Shown here: positions 16,958-25,804 of the stretch, piece by piece
How the letters are laid out: every line of letters starts with the position of its first letter
How positions within the stretch are numbered: the stretch's first letter is position 1
DNA from: Martinezella lusitana
GTDB lineage: Bacteria; Pseudomonadota; Alphaproteobacteria; Rhizobiales; Rhizobiaceae
Direction: 5' to 3'
DNA: 64,000 nt
Assembly: GCF_900094565.1 (NCBI RefSeq)
Contig: NZ_FMAF01000005.1
Span: 62,001 to 126,000 of the forward strand
Notes under the pieces: model-generated
Told to the model about the DNA's origin: nothing
Seen by the model: only the letters and a program-made list of their open reading frames with translations
The model's database searches: none
Translations under genes and position numbers: made by a program

Positions 16958-17386
16958 CTACTCTTCCAGGCATGGAAAAGCGAATTTGTAGGAGCGCGCG
17001 ATTAACGCACTGGCGGGGCGCTCGAGCTGCCATGAATGCTCCGCCATCCACTTGCACGCGATCGCGGTCGCTTTGGCGTTGCTGAGATCGGAGGGGAGGC
17101 AAAAGGCGCCGACAAACTGTTGAAGATAATGCTCATAGCGCGATGAGTTCTTCGGCGTTTGCTTGGTGGCCCGAATCGTCAGATTTTTTGTGCGCTGAGC
17201 TTCGTCGAGGATTCCCTGGATATAGACGGAGGCAAGCGCCCGATTCTCTTCGCACCATTCGTCAAGCTGTTTGCCGGTGACGAGATGTCCGATAATCGGT
17301 GCCGCCGCTTGCGGTGCTTCGTCGCTGAGGGCGGCCTGGGGTGCAAGAAGGATAAGCAAGGCTGCGGTGGAGGGCGAAAGCCTCAT
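16958..17386 (-). CDS. Rap1a/Tai-family periplasmic protein
   Basis: 142 residues with a signal peptide (MRLSPSTAALLILLAPQAALS). The mature part has the Rap1a/Tai layout: an early cysteine in DEWCEEN, a YIQGILDEA helix, FCLPSDLSNA (the C-(I/L)-P motif), and a final AFPC motif as SYKFAFPCLEE. Family founders are immunity proteins against type VI amidase effectors (Tai4, Rap1a). Many alphaproteobacterial members, like this one, have no effector or T6SS gene nearby, so a housekeeping envelope role is as likely. A short hydrophobic ORF lies 8 bp upstream. Confidence 0.7.
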   Translation of the reverse strand: MRLSPSTAALLILLAPQAALSDEAPQAAAPIIGHLVTGKQLDEWCEENRALASVYIQGILDEAQRTKNLTIRATKQTPKNSSRYEHYLQQFVGAFCLPSDLSNAKATAIACKWMAEHSWQLERPASALIARSYKFAFPCLEE

Positions 17387-17394
17387 TCTGTGAC

Positions 17395-17478
17395 CTACAT
17401 CATCGAAGAAAGACTGGCGGCCAGGAAAACGACCAGTGGCAGGGAGGTTGCGACGAAAAGAACAAGAGAAATGGACAT
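17395..17478 (-). CDS. Possible 27-residue membrane microprotein
   Basis: ATG 17478 with AAGAAGG nine bases upstream; the product is MSISLVLFVATSLPLVVFLA plus ASLSSMM, a single hydrophobic span with no charged residue. The stop is 8 bp before the Rap1a/Tai-family gene, so translation could be coupled. Too short for family searches by eye; a chance frame is possible. Confidence 0.4.
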   Translation of the reverse strand: MSISLVLFVATSLPLVVFLAASLSSMM

Positions 17479-17861
17479 TCAGCCAGCCTTCTTTTGAAAT
17501 TTGATCTTAACCCGGATGGCTTCGGGTAGTTGAGCGTGGTCCTGCGGCGTTAAGATTTGCTTAACGGGCGTCCCGCTATGGAGCGCCTTTCTCTCTTGTT
17601 CACGACAAGATAGGCGCCGCCGCAAGCCATGCGCTCAATTGCATCCTCCGTCCAGGAAATTCCATCGCCGCAACGGATAAGGGCAATGGAGACGGCTCGA
17701 TCGGCATTTGAACACCGCGGCTGTTGTTCGTTGGAGACGCATGGCGATGAATCTCCACCCCGGTTGCCACGATGCCTTGAAAGCTTGGCCGCACGCGATT
17801 AAGACACGCTTAGCACTGAAGCAAAGCCGGCCTATCTGGGGCGTAAAGGGCGCAAGAGGAT
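17479..17861. other. Intergenic region, no gene seen
   Basis: 383 bp between divergent genes. Frames that cross it (17600-17883 minus, 17708-18184 plus) overlap the methyltransferase gene out of frame and are shadows. Confidence 0.5.
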
Positions 17862-18533
17862 ATGATGGATTTCGAAGCAGCACGCGTGAAGATGGTCGAG
17901 AACCAGATCCGCACGACGGATGTCACCTCCCATTCCGTGTTGAATGCATTTTTCGCGGTGCCGCGCGAAAATTTCGTGCCGGAGAAATCGAAGCTCCTGG
18001 CTTATGTAGATTGCGATATCGAGATTGCCCCGGCCGCCGCCGGCAAGGCCGCACGCTTCCTCATGGAAGCCTCGCCGCTGGCAAAGCTCCTGCAGCTCGG
18101 CGTCATCACCAAAGAGGACAAGGTCCTCGATGTCGGTTGCGGCACGGGATATGTCTCGGCCATCCTGTCGCTTATTGCGGATAAGGTCGTGGCTCTGGAA
18201 GCCGACGAGGATCTTGCGGCTCAGGCCAAGGCCAATCTTGCCGCGCTCGGCTACGACAACGTGACTGTCGTGACCGGCGATCTTGAAAAGGGCCACGCCG
18301 GCAGCGCGCCCTTCAATGTCATTTTTGTCGATGGTTCGGTCGAGCAGGTGCCGCAGGCGCTTCTTGATCAACTCGGTGAAGACGGCCGCCTCATCGCGGT
18401 ATTGGGCTATGGCCATGCCGCACGCGCCACAGTTTTCATGCGTGAACGCGGCGCCTTTTCGGAAAACGTCTTTTTCAACGCGTCGATCAAGCCGCTGCCG
18501 GGCTTTGCCAAGGCCAAGGAATTCGTATTCTGA
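17862..18533 (+). CDS. Protein-L-isoaspartate O-methyltransferase family protein
   Basis: SAM-dependent methyltransferase of the PCMT family, 223 residues (MMDFEAARVKMVENQIRTTDV). Seen: the N-terminal QIRTTDVTSHSVLNAFFAVPRENFVP segment, where Pcm substrates dock, and SAM motif I VLDVGCGTGYVSA near residue 87. An acidic loop, LEADEDLAAQAK, and GDLEKGHAGSAPFNVIFVDG follow. It differs from the second PCMT-family gene at 40123, which sits in the classical surE-pcm-nlpD cluster and is more likely the true repair enzyme. In related genomes I recall this gene next to tolC; here the next gene is popZ. A terminator follows at 18564. Confidence 0.82.
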   Translation: MMDFEAARVKMVENQIRTTDVTSHSVLNAFFAVPRENFVPEKSKLLAYVDCDIEIAPAAAGKAARFLMEASPLAKLLQLGVITKEDKVLDVGCGTGYVSAILSLIADKVVALEADEDLAAQAKANLAALGYDNVTVVTGDLEKGHAGSAPFNVIFVDGSVEQVPQALLDQLGEDGRLIAVLGYGHAARATVFMRERGAFSENVFFNASIKPLPGFAKAKEFVF

Positions 18534-18563
18534 TCGTTTGAGCGATCGACGATGCGTTCGCAA

Positions 18564-18589
18564 CAGGCGCCTCCGGGCGCCTGTTTTTT
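18564..18589 (+). terminator. Terminator after the Pcm-like gene
   Basis: Perfect 8-bp stem CAGGCGCC / GGCGCCTG, loop TCCG, followed by six T. Confidence 0.92.
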
Positions 18590-18772
18590 ATTGCGCCGAC
18601 ATGTGGCAGAATCGCAAATGCAGTGCGATTCGCAGCGATCGTAACAAAACTGTGCATCACCGGGTTTAGTGCTTTCACGGTGATTTTTTTCCCGAGGACA
18701 CTCATCTAGGGTGACCCTGATTCGGGTGCTTCTTTCTGCGAGTTTCCGATCGTTGAATATGGGAATACGGGG

Positions 18773-19651
18773 ATGAATATGGCTCAGCCAAATGTAGTGC
18801 GTGAACCGTCCATGGAAGAGATTCTGGCTTCGATCCGCAGAATCATCGAAAGCAACGAGCCCGGGGGCGCCAAGCCCATTTCCTCTACGAATTTTACCAA
18901 CTCCGGCGCCCGCGATGACGATATTCGCCTGACTGTCGATGAGGAGTTCGCCGCGGCGGATCGAGCACTGGCCGCAGAAGCCGAGCCGCGTTTTGTTGCC
19001 GCAAATTCGCAGATGCCTGTCGCCGAGCCGCAAAGCGCGGACCGTGGCCTGTCGCTTGCCGATGTCGCAGCACGCGTTCGCGCCGCTTCGGAGCGCAATG
19101 CCGCGCTGCTGAGCGCTGGACGCGAGCTGCCGCAACCGCGCGAACTGCCGCCGGCCATGGCTGCGCGTCTTGCCGAAGCTCGTGGCGAGCGCGTTGCGGA
19201 CTTCCCGCTGCGAAACGCCGTTACCGACTCGGCGCCGTCAGCCATTCTTCCAATGCCCGAAGTTGCGTCGGCCTCCACGATGGAACCGGAACTGGAGGAG
19301 CGGAAAGTGCCTGAGGCTCCCGCTGCCCCACAGGTGGCCGCTCCCGTGGAGATGCCGATTTTCGACGCGCCGGAACTGCGCGCATCCGTCGCCGCTGAAA
19401 CCGAAGATTTCTCTGAGCAGGTGCAACATACGTCGCCGTTGATGTCGGAAACCGCCGGCGCGCAGGTCGCCCGCTCGTTTGACGAGCTCGCTGCCGTTGT
19501 TGAAGGTGGCCCGCGTCGCTCCCTCGATGAATTGGCCCAGGAAATGCTGCGGCCCATGCTGCAGGAATGGCTTGACGACAATCTGCCGACGCTGGTTGAG
19601 CGTCTCGTGCGCGAAGAGATCGAGCGAGTGGCCCGCGGCCCGCGCCGCTGA
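18773..19651 (+). CDS. popZ: PopZ-family pole-organising protein (DUF2497)
   Basis: 292-residue scaffold that forms a polymeric matrix at the cell pole, anchors the chromosome origin through ParB and recruits polar proteins. The N-terminal helix EPSMEEILASIRRIIESN (about residues 11-28) and the C-terminal oligomerisation block EMLRPMLQEWLDDNLPTLVE followed by RLVREEIERVAR are the two conserved parts. Between them is a long Ala/Pro/Glu-rich disordered region, longer than in Caulobacter PopZ (177 residues). ATG 18773 and 18779 are both possible starts. It lies directly upstream of valS, the standard alphaproteobacterial neighbourhood, and has its own terminator. Confidence 0.9.
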   Translation: MNMAQPNVVREPSMEEILASIRRIIESNEPGGAKPISSTNFTNSGARDDDIRLTVDEEFAAADRALAAEAEPRFVAANSQMPVAEPQSADRGLSLADVAARVRAASERNAALLSAGRELPQPRELPPAMAARLAEARGERVADFPLRNAVTDSAPSAILPMPEVASASTMEPELEERKVPEAPAAPQVAAPVEMPIFDAPELRASVAAETEDFSEQVQHTSPLMSETAGAQVARSFDELAAVVEGGPRRSLDELAQEMLRPMLQEWLDDNLPTLVERLVREEIERVARGPRR

Positions 19652-19677
19652 CAGCCTGGGCTTCGGCTAGACGATCC

Positions 19678-19706
19678 GCCGCTCCGGCCTCCGGGGCGGC
19701 TTTTTT
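19678..19706 (+). terminator. Terminator after popZ
   Basis: 10-bp stem GCCGCTCCGG / CCGGGGCGGC with one G-T pair and a 3-nt loop, then six T. Confidence 0.9.
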
Positions 19707-19772
19707 ATTGACTTGCTCACAGCCATCCTATTTACAACCCGCATCATCCAGTCCTCTAGATCCGGTCCCAAA

Positions 19773-22616
19773 ATGCTCGACAAAACATATGATTCCGCCA
19801 CCGTCGAACCGAAGATCGCCCAAAAATGGGATGAGGCCGACGCATTTCGCGCCGGTGCGAACGCCAAGCCAGGCGCGGAAACCTTCACGATCGTCATCCC
19901 GCCGCCGAACGTTACCGGCTCACTGCACATGGGTCATGCGTTGAATAACACGCTGCAGGACATCATGGTGCGGTTCGAGCGTATGCGCGGCAAGGACGTG
20001 CTGTGGCAGCCCGGCATGGACCACGCCGGCATCGCCACGCAGATGGTCGTCGAGCGCCGCCTGGCCGAGAGACAGCAGCCGGATCGTCACAAGATCGGTC
20101 GCGAGGCGTTCATCGAAAAGGTCTGGGAATGGAAGGAAGAGTCCGGCGGCTTGATCTTCAACCAGTTGAAGCGTCTTGGCGCCTCCTGCGACTGGTCGCG
20201 CGAACGCTTCACCATGGACGAGGGCTTGTCGAAGGCCGTTCTCGAAGTCTTCGTCACGCTTTACAAGGAAGGTCTGATCTATCGCGACAAGCGGCTGGTC
20301 AACTGGGACCCGAAGATGCTGACCGCGATTTCGGACATCGAGGTCGAACAGCATGAGATCAACGGCAATCTCTGGCATCTGCGCTATCCGCTGGAGGAGG
20401 GCGTCACCTACCAGCATCCGATTGCTTTCGACGAGAACGGCAAGCCGACGGAATGGGAAACGCGCGACTATCTCGTCGTTGCCACCACCCGACCCGAAAC
20501 CATGCTCGGCGATACCGGCGTTGCCGTCAACCCGGACGACGAGCGCTACAAGGCGATCGTCGGCAAGCATGTCATTCTGCCGATCGTCGGCCGCCGCATC
20601 CCGATCGTCGCCGACGAATATCCGGACCCCACGGCGGGAACGGGCGCGGTCAAGATGACGCCGGCGCATGATTTCAACGACTTCGACGTCGGCAAGCGCC
20701 GGGGTCTGCGTGTCGTCAACATTCTGACGCCGGAAGCGACCATCACCATCAAGGACAACGAAGACTTCCTCGAGGGCCTGGATCATCCCGCCGCGCTGCA
20801 TGGCGCCTGGGATGAGCTGGAAGGCAAGGACCGTTTCGAGGCGCGCAAGATCATTGTCCGCATCTTCGAGGAGGCTGGCCTGCTCGACAAGGTCGAGCCG
20901 CACAAGCACACGGTTCCGCATGGCGACCGCGGCGGCGTGCCGATCGAACCGCGCTTGACCGAGCAGTGGTATGTCGACGCCAAGACCCTCGCCGAACCGG
21001 CAATCGCTTCCGTCCGCGAAGGCCGTACCAAGCTTGTTCCGAAGAGCTGGGACAAGACCTATTACGACTGGATGGAGAATATTCAGCCATGGTGCGTTTC
21101 GCGCCAGCTCTGGTGGGGTCATCAGATCCCGGCCTGGTACGGACCGGATGGACAGGTCTTCGTCGAAAAGACTGAGGAAGAGGCGCTGCAGGCGGCAATC
21201 CAGCATTACCTGTCCCATGAAGGGCCGATGAAGGCCTATGTCGAGGACCTGCTGGAAAACTTCAAGCCGGGCGAAATCCTGACGCGTGACGAAGACGTTC
21301 TCGACACATGGTTCTCGTCGGCGCTTTGGCCTTTCTCGACGCTCGGCTGGCCGGATGAGACGCCGGAACTGGCGCGTTACTATCCCACCAATGTGCTCGT
21401 CACCGGTTTCGACATCATCTTTTTCTGGGTCGCCCGCATGATGATGATGGGTCTTCATTTCATGAAGGACGAGAATGGTGAGCCCGTCGAGCCGTTCAGC
21501 ACCGTCTATGTGCACGCCCTGGTGCGCGACAAGAACGGGCAGAAGATGTCGAAGTCCAAGGGCAACGTAATTGATCCGCTCGAACTGATCGACCAGTACG
21601 GCGCAGATTCGCTGCGTTTCACGCTGGCGATCATGGCGGCGCAGGGCCGCGACGTGAAGCTCGATCCGGCCCGCATTGCCGGCTACCGCAATTTCGGCAC
21701 CAAGCTGTGGAATGCCACGCGCTTTGCCGAGATGAACGGTGCCAAGAGCGATCCGCATTTCGTGCCGGAAGCGGCCGAGCTCACCATCAATCGCTGGATC
21801 CTGACCGAGCTTGCGCGCACGGAGCTAGACGTGACCGAGGCGCTGGAATCCTATCGCTTCAACGATGCCGCGAGCGTGCTCTATCGCTTCATCTGGAATC
21901 AGTTCTGCGACTGGTATCTCGAACTGTTGAAGCCGATCTTCGGTGGTAACGACGACAACGCCAAGGCCGAGGCGCAGTCCTGCGCGGCCTATGTTCTCGA
22001 AGAGACCTACAAGCTGCTGCATCCCTTCATGCCCTTCATGACCGAAGAACTCTGGGCGCATACGGCAGGCGAGGGGCAGGAGCGTGACGGCCTGATCTGC
22101 CATGCCGACTGGCCGGCTCCCTCCTATGCGGACGATGTCGCGGCCGACGAGATCAACTGGCTGATCGATCTTGTTTCCGGCCTGCGCTCCGTACGTTCGG
22201 AAATGAATGTGCCGCCGGCGGCCACCGCGCCATTGGTCGTCGTCGGCTCCAACGGCTTGACGCGCGAGCGCCTGTTCCGTCACGACGCCGCCATCAAGCG
22301 ACTGGCGCGCGTCGAGGCGATTTCGCTCGCCGATACCGCGCCGAAGGGGGCTGCCCAGATCATTGTCGGCGAGGCGACGGTCTGCCTGCCGCTCGGCAAC
22401 CTTATCGACCTTTCCGCAGAAAAAGGCCGTCTCGAAAAGGCGATTGCCAAGAACGAGCAGGAGATCGCTCGTATCGTCGGCAAGCTCTCGAACGAGAAGT
22501 TCGTCGCCAACGCGAACCCGGACATCGTCGCCGCCGAGCGTGAACGTCTCGGCGAGCTCGAAGGGCAGCTTGCCAGTCTGAAGGTGGCGCTTGCCCGGGT
22601 CAGCGAAGCCGCCTGA
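19773..22616 (+). CDS. valS: Valine-tRNA ligase
   Basis: Class I synthetase that charges tRNA-Val, 947 residues. ATG 19773 (MLDKTYDSATVEPKIAQKWD) is the family start; the frame upstream to 19713 falls in the leader after the popZ terminator. Seen: HIGH-type motif GSLHMGHAL near residue 48, the CP1 editing domain (TTRPETMLGDTGVAVNP), KMSKSKGN near residue 592, the helical anticodon domain, and a C-terminal coiled coil (SAEKGRLEKAIAKNEQEIAR) typical of ValRS. The length is normal. It has its own strong terminator at 22635. Confidence 0.98.
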   Translation: MLDKTYDSATVEPKIAQKWDEADAFRAGANAKPGAETFTIVIPPPNVTGSLHMGHALNNTLQDIMVRFERMRGKDVLWQPGMDHAGIATQMVVERRLAERQQPDRHKIGREAFIEKVWEWKEESGGLIFNQLKRLGASCDWSRERFTMDEGLSKAVLEVFVTLYKEGLIYRDKRLVNWDPKMLTAISDIEVEQHEINGNLWHLRYPLEEGVTYQHPIAFDENGKPTEWETRDYLVVATTRPETMLGDTGVAVNPDDERYKAIVGKHVILPIVGRRIPIVADEYPDPTAGTGAVKMTPAHDFNDFDVGKRRGLRVVNILTPEATITIKDNEDFLEGLDHPAALHGAWDELEGKDRFEARKIIVRIFEEAGLLDKVEPHKHTVPHGDRGGVPIEPRLTEQWYVDAKTLAEPAIASVREGRTKLVPKSWDKTYYDWMENIQPWCVSRQLWWGHQIPAWYGPDGQVFVEKTEEEALQAAIQHYLSHEGPMKAYVEDLLENFKPGEILTRDEDVLDTWFSSALWPFSTLGWPDETPELARYYPTNVLVTGFDIIFFWVARMMMMGLHFMKDENGEPVEPFSTVYVHALVRDKNGQKMSKSKGNVIDPLELIDQYGADSLRFTLAIMAAQGRDVKLDPARIAGYRNFGTKLWNATRFAEMNGAKSDPHFVPEAAELTINRWILTELARTELDVTEALESYRFNDAASVLYRFIWNQFCDWYLELLKPIFGGNDDNAKAEAQSCAAYVLEETYKLLHPFMPFMTEELWAHTAGEGQERDGLICHADWPAPSYADDVAADEINWLIDLVSGLRSVRSEMNVPPAATAPLVVVGSNGLTRERLFRHDAAIKRLARVEAISLADTAPKGAAQIIVGEATVCLPLGNLIDLSAEKGRLEKAIAKNEQEIARIVGKLSNEKFVANANPDIVAAERERLGELEGQLASLKVALARVSEAA

Positions 22617-22634
22617 AAACCAAGGCTTTTATCC

Positions 22635-22675
22635 AACAAAAGGGCACGCCGACGAAAGTCGCGTGCCCTTTTGTT
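22635..22675 (+). terminator. Terminator after valS
   Basis: 15-bp stem AACAAAAGGGCACGC / GCGTGCCCTTTTGTT, with an inner GAC-GAAA-GTC tetraloop; the T-rich arm doubles as the T-tract. Confidence 0.9.
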
Positions 22676-23025
22676 TGTCCGTCGATTCGACTTGGATTGA
22701 CTGGAGAAAATATGTCTTTGGCCCGCCACCAGTTTCGCACAGGTGAAATGGTTTACCCTCAAATATGGTGGGTATTGTCGAAAAGCGGAACTGTTGTCAG
22801 ATTGTAACAGATTTGTTGCCGTGAAGAATGAGAATCTACGTGGGGATGAAAATGATATTTCAGAAGCAAAAATTGCCTAAAATTGTAGATATTCTGGCAT
22901 GGAGTTCGTTTTCTTACGTAAATCAATTGTTACCTAAAGTCGTTGTCGCTCCCAAAGGCCGCATTGCCAATTCAAACGATCGTCGCAACAATCGAATGAA
23001 TGAATGCATAGGTGGGGGAGACACA
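22676..23025. other. Upstream region of the FadL-like gene
   Basis: About 350 bp, AT-richer than its surroundings. The reading frame of the next gene is open from 22828, but the translated stretch looks non-coding, so this is treated as promoter and leader. Confidence 0.45.
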
Positions 23026-24279
23026 ATGGCATTTTCTGTTGCGTTGAGGGGGGCATTTGCGCTCATCATCGGTTCATCATTCGCAAGCGCCGCTTTTGCG
23101 GGCGGTCTTGATCGTTCCGGCTATGATATCGATCTGCTGTTCGACAAGGGACGGTATGTTTTCGAGTCCGGCGTTACCTACGTCATGCCCGACCGTAAAC
23201 TGAAGAATGCGAAGGATACCGATCCGAGCGATGGCAACCTCAACGGTCGTAGTCACTCGACCGATGCCTCGGAAAATTATGCGATGCCCTATGTCGCTTT
23301 CAAGATCGGCATCACCGACGACCTCGATTGCATGGCTGATTACTCTCAGCCGTTCGGTGGGCATCTTAACGAAGGCCTGAACTGGGCCGGTGCCAACAAT
23401 GAGAGCGAGGTCAAGGTCAGCACGAACAATTATGCGGCCACCTGCTCGTACAAGTTCGATGCGGGTCCGGGCGACTTGCGTCTGATCGGCGGTGGCTTCT
23501 ATCAGGAAGTCAGTGGCTTCAAGTCCCGTCTTGTCTCGGTCATTCCGGCTCCGCTTTCCTCCGTCTACGATGGTGTCGGTTCGCTTGATGTGGACGGTCA
23601 CGGCTGGGGCTGGCGCGCCGGTCTCGCCTATGAAATACCGGAATATGCCTTCCGCACGAGTCTCGTCTATAACAGCCGGGTCAAGTACGACAACCTCAAG
23701 GGCAGTGTCGATCTGACGGAACTGCCGCCGATCCGCCCGTTCTTTGGCAAGCTCACGTCCGTCTTCGGATCGGCCGATGCTCCCGACTCGCTGGAATGGA
23801 AGGTGCAAAGCGGCATAGCGCCGGACTGGCTCGCTTTCGGCTCGGTGAAGTGGACGAATTGGAGCATTCTGCAAAGCATCGCTCTTTGCCCGACATCGAC
23901 GCGCGGCACGTCGTGCAAGGTCGGTGGTGCCACGGAGCTCACCTCGCTTGATCTGCTGTACCGCGACGGCTGGACCATTAGTGGCGGCATCGGGCACAAG
24001 TTCAATGACAAGTGGAGCGGCGCCGTCAGCCTGGGCTGGGATCGCGGCACGAGTGACGGCTACGGCATGAATTCGGATACCTGGACGCTTGGTGCGGGTG
24101 TTGCCTACAAACCGACGGAGCATGTCCAGTTCAACTTCGGCGGTGCGCTCGGCTTGATGACATCAGGCAAATCCGGGCCGGTCACACGCGGCGGCATAGT
24201 CTACGGCAACGATGCCAGCTATAGCTTCGGCAATGATTTGGTCGCGGCTCTCCAGACGTCGATGAAGGTGAGCTTCTAA
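23026..24279 (+). CDS. Outer-membrane transport protein, OMPP1/FadL/TodX family
   Basis: 417 residues from ATG 23026, which has GGGGGAG seven bases upstream and starts a signal peptide (MAFSVALRGAFALIIGSSFA, cleaved at AFA-GG). The mature N-terminus GGLDRSGYDIDLLF fits the FadL plug region; the body is beta-barrel (alternating W/Y/G strands such as YDNLKGSVDL and WTISGGIGHKFNDKWSGAVS), ending in TSMKVSF with the terminal Phe. The family carries long-chain fatty acids or aromatic hydrocarbons across the outer membrane. Two cysteines in ALCPTSTRGTSCK may form an external disulfide. The substrate is unknown here. Confidence 0.82.
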   Translation: MAFSVALRGAFALIIGSSFASAAFAGGLDRSGYDIDLLFDKGRYVFESGVTYVMPDRKLKNAKDTDPSDGNLNGRSHSTDASENYAMPYVAFKIGITDDLDCMADYSQPFGGHLNEGLNWAGANNESEVKVSTNNYAATCSYKFDAGPGDLRLIGGGFYQEVSGFKSRLVSVIPAPLSSVYDGVGSLDVDGHGWGWRAGLAYEIPEYAFRTSLVYNSRVKYDNLKGSVDLTELPPIRPFFGKLTSVFGSADAPDSLEWKVQSGIAPDWLAFGSVKWTNWSILQSIALCPTSTRGTSCKVGGATELTSLDLLYRDGWTISGGIGHKFNDKWSGAVSLGWDRGTSDGYGMNSDTWTLGAGVAYKPTEHVQFNFGGALGLMTSGKSGPVTRGGIVYGNDASYSFGNDLVAALQTSMKVSF

Positions 24280-24325
24280 CGATAAGCCTTTGGATTAAAG
24301 ACTATATTTTATTTAAGTGATCTGT

Positions 24326-24358
24326 ACGCCGCGAGCCTTCCTGGTCTCGCGGCGTTTC
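24326..24358 (+). terminator. Terminator after the FadL-like gene
   Basis: 10-bp stem ACGCCGCGAG / CTCGCGGCGT followed by TTCATTG; strong stem, modest T-tract. Confidence 0.7.
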
Positions 24359-24953
24359 ATTGTGAAGCCGTGGGGAAACACGCTCGAAAATGATCTACCT
24401 GGGCACGTTATGGTTAATGAAGCCTCAAGGCCGGTCAAATTTTTGTGACGAATTAGCAACAGTCTATTTCAAGAGATTACGGCCACGTGATCAGATTACA
24501 ATTTGTCCATTTCCCGCCACAAATGGGGAGCAGCGATTACGTGGGCACAGGGGTAAGCCTTGTAGAGGGTGCGTAAGCGGTTGATGGGTGAACTTCCACT
24601 TTGGCATGAACAACAATCCGGGATCGGGGCGGCGGCGCTTCCGAAGCAGCCGGGAATTCGTTGTCTGCCAGGGAATGCCGCACACCGAACGATGTTTACC
24701 ATCATCCGCGGGAAGATGAGTGGGAACGCCGTTCCGGCCGCCGGATACGATAATGACCGCCGAAATGCTGGTTTGGACATAATTGCAGGCTATGGTCGCA
24801 AATGTGGCAAACGGCATCGTTTTAATGCCGCAGGAATCTTCCTCGCGGGGGATTTTGCAGTCTCGTGCATGGTCAGGGAAAACATTCGCAGATCTGACGA
24901 TGTATATGGAATCGCCGTGGCAGATGCGGATGGAGCGAAAGAAATCGACTGTT
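24359..24953. other. Long upstream region of exoR
   Basis: About 600 bp without a convincing gene. A 130-codon plus-strand frame (24569-24961) runs into the exoR start but resembles no protein, and a minus-strand frame crosses into exoR as a shadow. This is probably the promoter and long leader of exoR. Confidence 0.45.
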
Positions 24954-25757
24954 ATGTTTAAGTCTGAGTTCATATCAGCGAGAGTCATGATGCTCAGCCT
25001 GTCCCTTGCCGCTTCCGTGGCGCTGGCGGGCCAAGCCCGGGCATTCGATATCAATGCCGGGGTCACTAAGGAATCGGGGCCGTTCGATCTCTTCAAATTC
25101 GGCTTCAGGGCCTATAAGAACGGTCAGAAGGAAGAGGCGGTCGAAGCCTACAAATATGCCGCTGAAAAGGGGCATACCGGTTCGCGTTGGGCTCTCGCCA
25201 ACATGTATGCCGATGGCGACGGTGTCGCGCAGAACGATTTCGAAGCCTTCAAGATTTATAGCGAGATTGCCCAGCAGGGCGTCGAGCCGGGCTCTGAAGA
25301 TACAGGCTTCTTCATCAACGCGCTGCTCGCCCTTGCCAGCTACTACAAGACCGGCATTGCCAACAGCCCGGTCAAGATCGATCTCAATCAGGCGCGCCAG
25401 CTCTATTTCCAGGTCGCATCGACTTTCGGTGTTCCCGAGGCACAGTTCCAGCTGGCTCAGATGCTGTTGTCCGGAGAGGGCGGGGCCACCAACGTGCAGC
25501 AGGCGAAGAAGTGGCTGAACCAGGCGCGCAAGAGCGGCCATCCGGGTGCCATGGCCGTTTTTGGCAATCTCCTGTTCCAGGAAGGTCAATCCGTCCGCGG
25601 CCTGGCGTTCTTGACCGCGGCGCTCGACAAGTGCAAACCGCAGGATTGCAGCTGGATGGAAGACATGCAGGAGCAGGCTTTCTCGCTGGCTAATGAGAAT
25701 GACCGCCGTGTCGCAGTCTCCATGGCGCACCAGCTGGATGTCGCCGGTTCCGATTGA
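24954..25757 (+). CDS. exoR: Exopolysaccharide production regulator ExoR
   Basis: Periplasmic negative regulator that binds and silences the ExoS/ChvG sensor kinase, keeping ChvI-controlled exopolysaccharide, motility and acid-response genes in check; its proteolysis releases the system. ATG 24954 (MFKSEFISARVMMLSLSLAA) is the known rhizobial start and gives 267 residues. Seen: a signal peptide ending near AGQARA-FD, then Sel1-type repeats (EAYKYAAEKGHTGSRWALAN, KWLNQARKSGHPGAMAVFGN). The frame is open 171 bases upstream, but that part is leader sequence. It is monocistronic and convergent with xthA. Confidence 0.95.
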   Translation: MFKSEFISARVMMLSLSLAASVALAGQARAFDINAGVTKESGPFDLFKFGFRAYKNGQKEEAVEAYKYAAEKGHTGSRWALANMYADGDGVAQNDFEAFKIYSEIAQQGVEPGSEDTGFFINALLALASYYKTGIANSPVKIDLNQARQLYFQVASTFGVPEAQFQLAQMLLSGEGGATNVQQAKKWLNQARKSGHPGAMAVFGNLLFQEGQSVRGLAFLTAALDKCKPQDCSWMEDMQEQAFSLANENDRRVAVSMAHQLDVAGSD

Positions 25758-25804
25758 TCCGGCGCCTTAAGACGACACTCAGCTGATTGGTTTGAAATCG
25801 AAGC

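Noticed and set aside
24569..24961. 130-codon plus-strand frame running into exoR
   Set aside because: Random-looking translation, overlaps the exoR start out of frame, no homologue recognised.
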